NCBI GenBank assembly: GCA_003565575.1 | Contig: PXBV01000306.1 | Span: 1 to 12,125 of the forward strand | From: Psychroflexus sp. | Lineage (GTDB): Bacteria > Bacteroidota > Bacteroidia > Flavobacteriales > Flavobacteriaceae | Length of the DNA: 12,125 nt | Direction of reading: 5' to 3' | Shown: positions 7,141-12,125 of the stretch, piece by piece | Layout: every line of letters begins with the position of its first letter | How positions within the stretch are numbered: the first letter of the stretch is position 1 | The notes under the pieces: model-generated | What the model was told of the DNA's origin: nothing | Databases searched by the model: none | Seen by the model: only the letters and a program-made list of their open reading frames with translations | Position numbers and translations under genes: made by a program

Positions 7141-7166
7141 ACGCCCACATCCATAGGAATGGGTGA

Positions 7167-7664
7167 TTAAATGTCTAGTTGTTTTCTTTTAAATTTGACT
7201 ACGTAACCTAATTTTTCTAGGACAATCCAGCATTCTTTGGCGTTTACATACTTGACGGTTCCTTGTATGTGTTCAAAGCCGAGGGCGGTCATGTCTAGTG
7301 TCTGCCCAGGGCGAAGTTGCTTGAGCCCGTGGCTTTGGAACTGATTATCTTCTGCCATAGAGCGGAGGGCTTCTACTTCTTGTGGACTGACTTGGGCTGG
7401 CTTTCCCAACCAATGGAGGTACCTCACGGCATGTGCGTTTTGAAATACGCGCGAACGTTCTTGGTCTGGAAGTTTTACCAAAATCATGGAGGGCAAAAGT
7501 GGAGTTTCTACTTTCTTCTTGCGGTCGCTCCATTGTTTTACTTCCATTTTTGTGGGACAATAGGCTTCTATGCTGTCTTCTTGGAGCTGTTTGGCTAGTT
7601 TTTTTTCTGCTCTTGGTTTGGTGTAGAGGACATACCAAGGCTGTGATTGTGGATCTGAATTCAT
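7167..7664 (-). CDS. UpxY/NusG-family transcription antiterminator (specialised NusG paralogue)
   Basis: This 165-residue protein has an N-terminal NGN domain at about 9-105: WYVLYTKPRAEKKLAKQL (10-27), then AYCPTKMEVKQWSDRKKK and the TPLLPSMILVKL stretch typical of UpxY/RfaH-like proteins. The C-terminal part (about 118-163), PGQTLDMTALGFEHIQGTV onward, is a KOW-type domain. NGN domains bind the RNA polymerase clamp; UpxY proteins usually act on the operon whose 5' end encodes them, most often capsule or exopolysaccharide loci. Here it is the last gene of its minus-strand run, 24 nt after DUF3108, followed only by hairpins and the convergent DUF6150 gene. No polysaccharide genes are in the window, so its target is unclear. 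It could also be a general NusG, but the sequence and context fit the specialised paralogue better. Confidence 0.82.
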   Translation of the reverse strand: MNSDPQSQPWYVLYTKPRAEKKLAKQLQEDSIEAYCPTKMEVKQWSDRKKKVETPLLPSMILVKLPDQERSRVFQNAHAVRYLHWLGKPAQVSPQEVEALRSMAEDNQFQSHGLKQLRPGQTLDMTALGFEHIQGTVKYVNAKECWIVLEKLGYVVKFKRKQLDI

Positions 7665-7688
7665 AGAGTTGTTTGCACTTTTGGTGAG

Positions 7689-8456
7689 TTAATCTACTAT
7701 GACTTTGAAGGGGTGTTTTAAGCCTTTAAATTCGTTTAGCTCTGCTGTAAGTGAGCCAACGGCTAGCTGGGCTTCTATTTTGATAGGTATTTTATTTTGG
7801 TCTGCAGTTACCCAAAAGGTTAGACTTTCACTCTCTTCAAAAACGCGTTCTGCCATAACGTAAGGTCTAAATTTTAGGCATTCTACTTTGCCATATTTGG
7901 TGTCTATGATTTCTTGTCCTAAGTATTTGGTTTTGAAATCGTAGTTTTCATCATCAAAAAACATATTGAGGTTAAATTCTTGGCCTTTTTTAAGATGCTT
8001 GATGTCTATAGTGTTTCTGAGTTTGTAAAAAGCAGAAAGCATGTCTTGAGTATTGGGTTTGAACTGAAAGGTTTCTTCTGTGGAATGCTTATGGTCTACT
8101 ACTTTTACGTTGTGGGTTGTATGGTTAAAAAAGAGTTCTTTGTTCTTTTTGTAGCCACCTTCACTAATGTCTCTTATGAATTTAAGTGGTAAGCCTTGGT
8201 CTTTGGTGACAAAGGTTTCGTAATGGTCTCTTACTTTGAAGAAGACATCCAAAACGCCAACTGTCCTTCCTTTACCAATGATATGGTAGACGTCTTGTCC
8301 TTGGTATTGGGTAGAGTTGACTTCCAAAGTAGCTTTGCTGGTGTTGAACCATCCGTACTTTATTTTGAAGCTGAGCCACTCTCCTTCTTGAAACGCAGAC
8401 TGACTTTGAACTAGGGGTCCAAAAAAAAGAAAAAAGGCGCTGATTATAAGTTTCAT
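7689..8456 (-). CDS. Exported DUF3108-family protein
   Basis: This encodes a 255-residue protein with a signal peptide (about 1-18, ending VQSQS) and no other membrane segment, so it should be periplasmic or associated with the outer membrane. The body fits DUF3108: an opening GEWLSFKIKYGWFNTSKATL (25-44), a central stretch rich in strands, YGKVECLKFRPYV (residues about 188-200) and a WVTADQNKIPIKIEA segment near the C terminus where this family has its conserved 'W-s-D-...-P-v-...' motif. The function is unknown; the lipocalin-like beta-rich character is inference. It precedes the UpxY gene by 24 nt and follows the patatin gene by 176 nt on the same strand, so it may begin a two-gene unit. 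I found no clean promoter in that 176-nt gap. Confidence 0.83.
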   Translation of the reverse strand: MKLIISAFFLFFGPLVQSQSAFQEGEWLSFKIKYGWFNTSKATLEVNSTQYQGQDVYHIIGKGRTVGVLDVFFKVRDHYETFVTKDQGLPLKFIRDISEGGYKKNKELFFNHTTHNVKVVDHKHSTEETFQFKPNTQDMLSAFYKLRNTIDIKHLKKGQEFNLNMFFDDENYDFKTKYLGQEIIDTKYGKVECLKFRPYVMAERVFEESESLTFWVTADQNKIPIKIEAQLAVGSLTAELNEFKGLKHPFKVIVD

Positions 8457-8632
8457 TTAGTTTATGGTTTTTGGCTTTGGCTTTAAAATTCTTTTAAATT
8501 TTTATAGCGTTTTAATTTGTGTAATCGTCTTTCAAATTTCAATATAATCAATTAGCATGCCTTTATTTTATGATGACTTTAATAACGATGTTTTACAACT
8601 TATCATGTTTGGGGATGTAGTTTTATTTTGGT

Positions 8633-10876
8633 TTAAAACCAATACCCAATACTGATGAACCAAATACTATTTTTAGTTTCTGGTGAATATGAATATTTAA
8701 GATCTACGGGGCCTAAAATGGTTTGAGAGCCAAATCCAATGCCGTAGCCAGAAAAGTCTGGTAAACTCAACCAATTTCCTGTGGAAAGCAAGTCGTCTTC
8801 TACGTTGGCGTAGTTGGCAGTAAATATGAAGTGGTTTTTTTTGTAAAAGTTGTAGTCTATTTGTAAAGTCCCTTTTATGTAGGAATTGGCGGATAGTGTG
8901 AAGAAATCATAACCTAAGAAGTGACTGAAGTTATTGATGGTTTGGTTTCCAAATCCTCCTAAAAAGAAATTGAGTCCAGCTAAATTTTCGTTTCCAGTTC
9001 TAAAGCCCAATTCTGAACCGATGTAACCAGATACTTTATTTAATAAAGGAAAGGCATAACCTGCTTCGCCTTTGGCAATGGCAAATTCTGAGTAGTTATC
9101 AAAAAAAGGAAAGTAAATATTGAGTTGACCTGAAAAAAAATAACCCATGCTGGGGTAGAATTTATCGTCTAGCTTGTCAATTTTTAAATACCCATAGGTA
9201 CTAAAGAGGTTGTCTTTTTCTATAATGGTTTCTATCTCGTTTACACTTGGATCTTGTATAAAGGTTTCTGTTGTGGCCTCTAGAAACTTGTATTCTGCAC
9301 CCAAGCCAAATTTAAAGTCTTTAGAGATAAAAGTTTCAGCGAAAATTCGATTGGTAAAATCCTTGTTTTTGAGTCTAACTTTGTTTAAGTCTACGGGACT
9401 TTGAGTACCCACGTTTTGTTCTATAAATTCAAAATTGACATCATCTTCAAATTGATTATACCTAGAGGATATGCCGATACTCCAATATCGCCCTTTATCT
9501 ACATAGTAATTGAAATTATACCTTAAATTATCTCCTAAAATTAGGTCTAGTGTACTTAAATCGTTATTAAAAATCAATCCTTTACGTGTAAAATTAGTGA
9601 GGAAACTAGTTTTGTAAAGCTGGTCGTAATGGATGCCAAATTTCAATTGTTGATTTTGATTACTTTCAAAAACTTCTAGTGTTAAGTCTTGAAAATCTCC
9701 ATTTGTAGACAATTTATAGTTGATTTTTTGAAAACTTTGGGTTGCAGATAAATTATTGATACCTATGTTAAGGTCGTTAAAGCTGGTTTTTTCAAACTCA
9801 CTTACTTTTAGTTTACCCGTGATATAACTTCTAGGGAATTTTTGATTTCCATTTAGATATATATTACCAATAGAAATAGAGTCTTGAATTTTTAGGGGTT
9901 GTAAGTTTTGTGTTCGATTTTGAGCTTCACCAATTTGCTTAAAGGACGTCAACTTTCCTCTTGCAGCGAGCTCTCCATTGTAGATGATTTCTTGACCACG
10001 GTCAAAAGATAAGACGCTAAATTCTTTGATGTCTGGCTTGATATAAAGATCAAGATTTTTACTTTTACGCCTAGCTTCTGTAATGGTTCTGAAGTTATTG
10101 ACTTGAGTAAGAATATCAAAACCACTTATCAAGTCTTCCCTACTTCTCAAGGCGTCTTGAACATCTACCCCAATAATGATGTCCATTCCCTTTGCCTTAA
10201 TTTCATTTACAGGAAAATTATTGAGGACACCTCCATCTGTAAGCATCATTCCATCTATATAAACCGGACTAAAAAGGGTAGGAATGGCACCACTTGCACT
10301 TAAAGAAACGGCTAGGTCACCACTTTCCATAAGTACTTCCTCTCCTGTTTCTATATTGGTAGCCATACACAAAAAGGGAATTGGAAGCTGGGAAAAATCG
10401 TTTTGTTCATTATGCGCTAATAACTGAGCGTAGAAGTTATAAATATTTTGACCTTTAGATAATCCTGATGGAAGTCTTATTTTAAAGTCGTTAAACGGCA
10501 GATTTAGAATATAGCGTTCTGCATCTTTTTTTTCAAAAAAACTTCGGGAACTTCTTGGTAAATTGTCCTGTATGAGGTCATCAAAATCTGTAGCTTTAAA
10601 TAGAGAGTCTAGTTGACGTGTGGTGTAGCCAGAGGCATAAAGTCCACCTATGATAGCGCCCATGCTGGTACCTCCTATATAATCGATCTTGATTCCTGCT
10701 TCTTCTATTACCTTTAAAACTCCTATGTGTGCTAAACCTTTGGCGCCTCCACCACTTAGCACTAAGCCTACTTTTATGTCTTTCCCAGTGTTTTTTAAAC
10801 TGTCCAATTTAGACAAGTCTAAGTTTTGACTCCAAGTGAAAGCAGGGATTAGAAAAAATAGGAATTTAAGTTTCAT
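8633..10876 (-). CDS. Patatin-like phospholipase fused to POTRA and outer-membrane beta-barrel (type Vd-like)
   Basis: Starting at the ATG at 10876 gives a 747-residue protein with a signal peptide (1-17, ending TWSQ). An in-frame ATG at 10921 would add 15 residues before the signal and is unlikely. Residues 34-240 are a patatin lipase domain: oxyanion loop SGGGAKG (41-47), nucleophile Ser71 in GTSMG (69-73) and catalytic Asp214 in DGG. All catalytic parts are intact, so lipid acyl hydrolase activity is expected. Residues about 330-405 resemble a single POTRA domain (SIGNIYLNGNQKFPRSYI). About 410-747 are strand-rich and end in GYWF, with the C-terminal Phe typical of Bam-inserted barrels. 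This order matches the PlpD-like type Vd proteins, in which the barrel displays the lipase at the cell surface or in the periplasm. The start overlaps the last 11 nt of uvrC, and a purine-rich AAGAAAG directly precedes the ATG. Confidence 0.88.
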   Translation of the reverse strand: MKLKFLFFLIPAFTWSQNLDLSKLDSLKNTGKDIKVGLVLSGGGAKGLAHIGVLKVIEEAGIKIDYIGGTSMGAIIGGLYASGYTTRQLDSLFKATDFDDLIQDNLPRSSRSFFEKKDAERYILNLPFNDFKIRLPSGLSKGQNIYNFYAQLLAHNEQNDFSQLPIPFLCMATNIETGEEVLMESGDLAVSLSASGAIPTLFSPVYIDGMMLTDGGVLNNFPVNEIKAKGMDIIIGVDVQDALRSREDLISGFDILTQVNNFRTITEARRKSKNLDLYIKPDIKEFSVLSFDRGQEIIYNGELAARGKLTSFKQIGEAQNRTQNLQPLKIQDSISIGNIYLNGNQKFPRSYITGKLKVSEFEKTSFNDLNIGINNLSATQSFQKINYKLSTNGDFQDLTLEVFESNQNQQLKFGIHYDQLYKTSFLTNFTRKGLIFNNDLSTLDLILGDNLRYNFNYYVDKGRYWSIGISSRYNQFEDDVNFEFIEQNVGTQSPVDLNKVRLKNKDFTNRIFAETFISKDFKFGLGAEYKFLEATTETFIQDPSVNEIETIIEKDNLFSTYGYLKIDKLDDKFYPSMGYFFSGQLNIYFPFFDNYSEFAIAKGEAGYAFPLLNKVSGYIGSELGFRTGNENLAGLNFFLGGFGNQTINNFSHFLGYDFFTLSANSYIKGTLQIDYNFYKKNHFIFTANYANVEDDLLSTGNWLSLPDFSGYGIGFGSQTILGPVDLKYSYSPETKNSIWFISIGYWF

Positions 10877-12125
10877 CTTTCTTATGGTAATATGAATAAA
10901 TGATGCTCGCCTTGGATGCACCTATTACTTCTTCTAAATCTTTTAAGTTTGCTTTCTTCACTTTAGTAATAGACCTAAAATGCTGTAACAATTCTATTGC
11001 TGTTTTTTCTCCAATTCCAGATATCTCTTCCAATTCTGTGCCAATTGCGTTTTTACTTCGCTTATTTCTATGGAAAGTAATTCCAAATCTATGAGCTTCA
11101 TTACGAAGTTGCTGGATAATCTTTAGAGTTTCAGTTTTTTTGTCAAGGTACAAAGGATATTGATCTCCTGGATAAAATAATTCTTCCAGGCGTTTCGCAA
11201 TACCTATAATAGGCACCTTGCCTCTTAAGCCTAGACGTTCTAGCGCTTTTACTCCAGAACTTAGTTGTCCTTTGCCACCATCTACAATAACGAGTTGCGG
11301 TAAGGGCTCATCTTCTTCTAGCAGTCTTCGGTACCGCCTAAACACAACTTCCTCCATAGAAGCAAAGTCGTCTGGTCCTTCTACTGTCTTAATATTGAAT
11401 TTACGATAGTCTTTTTTGCTTGGTTTTCCATTCTTGAAAACAACACAAGCCGCTACTGGGTTGCTTCCTTGGATATTGGAATTATCGAAACACTCGATAT
11501 GCCTTGGCTCTTCATTAAGTCTTAAGTCTTCTTTCATCTGCGCCATTAAGCGGTTGGTATGCCGGTCTGGATCTACAATTTTCATTTGCTTGAAACGCTC
11601 CATGCGGAAGTATTTGGCGTTTCGGGTAGAGAGTTCTACAATGGCTTTTTTGTCTCCCAATTTGGGTACGGTAACTTTTACATATTCACCAGCCTCCACT
11701 TCAAAAGGAACGAAGATTTCTGGGGATTTTGACTCAAAGCGCTGCCTAATTTCTGTAATGCCTAACTCCAGAAGCTCTGCATCGCTTTCGTCCAGTTTTT
11801 TCTTCATCTCGATAGTGTGAGAACGAACAATGGCACCATGAGAAAGTTGCATAAAGTTGACATAACCATAACCTTCATCACTCACTACAGAAAACACATC
11901 TACATTGTTGATTCTTGGATTAACAACGGTAGATTTGGACTGATATTTCTCTAGGGTATTGATTTTTCGTTTTACTTTTTCAGCTTCTTCAAAGCGCATT
12001 TCTTCAGCAAGTGAATGCATTTGTTGCTTGAAATCTACCAGGGAATCTTTAAGATTTCCTTTTACAATATTGCGAATGGCTTCAATCTGCTTCATGTAAT
12101 CTTCTTCATTTTGAAGATCTTCACA
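10866..12125 (-). CDS. uvrC: Excinuclease ABC subunit C (5' end outside the window)
   Basis: The visible 419 residues are the C-terminal two thirds of UvrC (usually about 600). The reading frame continues without a break to the window edge, starting CEDLQNEEDY, so the ATG at 12095 is internal and the missing part is the GIY-YIG nuclease domain that cuts 3' of the lesion. Visible residues about 27-61 form the UVR motif that contacts UvrB. The RNase H-like nuclease that cuts on the 5' side carries Asp214 (CFDNSN), Asp282 (IVDGGKGQ) and His345 (EAHRFGITFHR). The C terminus has tandem helix-hairpin-helix DNA-binding motifs (ISGIGEKTAIELLQHF, then LEEVIGASKASIIY). UvrC works with UvrA and UvrB in nucleotide excision repair. 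Its last codons overlap the start of the patatin gene. Confidence 0.96.
   Translation of the reverse strand, partial: CEDLQNEEDYMKQIEAIRNIVKGNLKDSLVDFKQQMHSLAEEMRFEEAEKVKRKINTLEKYQSKSTVVNPRINNVDVFSVVSDEGYGYVNFMQLSHGAIVRSHTIEMKKKLDESDAELLELGITEIRQRFESKSPEIFVPFEVEAGEYVKVTVPKLGDKKAIVELSTRNAKYFRMERFKQMKIVDPDRHTNRLMAQMKEDLRLNEEPRHIECFDNSNIQGSNPVAACVVFKNGKPSKKDYRKFNIKTVEGPDDFASMEEVVFRRYRRLLEEDEPLPQLVIVDGGKGQLSSGVKALERLGLRGKVPIIGIAKRLEELFYPGDQYPLYLDKKTETLKIIQQLRNEAHRFGITFHRNKRSKNAIGTELEEISGIGEKTAIELLQHFRSITKVKKANLKDLEEVIGASKASIIYSYYHKKDET

Larger units (their letters stand above)
6984..7146. repeat. Two-hairpin intergenic element with GGATAG motifs
   Basis: Nearly all of the space between the convergent DUF6150 and UpxY genes is structured. 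On the plus strand the order is GGGATAG-AAGTGAAAA, long hairpin (6998-7098), GAAAC-GGATAG-CCC, GC-rich hairpin (7113-7140), then CACGCCC. The hexamer GGATAG occurs twice (6985-6990, 7104-7109), each time shortly before a hairpin. GGG at 6984-6986 can pair with CCC at 7110-7112, which would close the long hairpin into one domain around an internal loop. Neither strand has a T-run after a stem, so it is not a standard intrinsic terminator. I recall similar GATAG-flanked hairpins between genes in other Flavobacteriaceae, but could not check this. A REP-like mobile repeat or a structured RNA are the main readings. Confidence 0.5.

Noticed and set aside
7317..7666. Overlapping open frames on both strands within the UpxY gene
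   Set aside because: They lack family signatures and are shadows of the UpxY coding frame.
10877..10921. Extended start of the patatin gene at the ATG at 10921
   Set aside because: It would place 15 charged and polar residues before a good signal peptide and lengthen the overlap with uvrC to 56 nt. The ATG at 10876 directly starts the signal peptide.
12093..12095. ATG at 12095 as the start of uvrC
   Set aside because: The frame stays open to the window edge with conserved UvrC sequence, and this start would remove the whole GIY-YIG domain.

Overview
The window looks like chromosomal DNA of a marine-type Flavobacteriaceae (Bacteroidota). It is AT-rich. Signal peptides end in S-Q or A-Q. Promoter cores of the Bacteroidota form TAnnTTTG are present and clear Shine-Dalgarno sites are scarce. 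The gene families (tail-fibre-like repeat plus FISUMP protein, DUF6150, UpxY, patatin with POTRA and barrel) fit the same group. I cannot name the genus. No insertion sequence, phage, CRISPR array, tRNA or rRNA was seen.

Left part (1-3854): a secreted FISUMP-domain protein is followed by an Uup-type ABC-F ATPase that begins with TTG directly behind a strong -7 element. Convergent with it is a 150-residue GreA/GreB-like protein with its own near-consensus promoter. Middle part (3855-6226): a minus-strand pair joined by a TAATG overlap encodes a DEDDy 3'-5' exonuclease and a fused two-ATPase Opp/Dpp-type peptide transporter subunit. No permease genes are in view.

Right-centre part (6227-7166): a small secreted DUF6150 repeat protein stands alone on the plus strand. 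After it comes a gene-free stretch dominated by two strong hairpins, each preceded by GGATAG. I consider this the most unusual non-coding structure in the window. Right part (7167-12125), all minus strand, in transcription order: uvrC (5' end outside the window), a patatin-POTRA-barrel outer-membrane protein overlapping uvrC by 11 nt, a periplasmic DUF3108 protein, and an UpxY/NusG-like antiterminator 24 nt after it with no polysaccharide locus nearby.

Functionally the window mixes DNA repair (UvrC), translation and transcription factors (Uup, GreA-like, UpxY) and envelope proteins (patatin, DUF3108, FISUMP, DUF6150). I see no convincing new multi-gene system. The items most worth checking are the two-hairpin element, the orphan UpxY, the GreA-like protein and the type Vd-like patatin.
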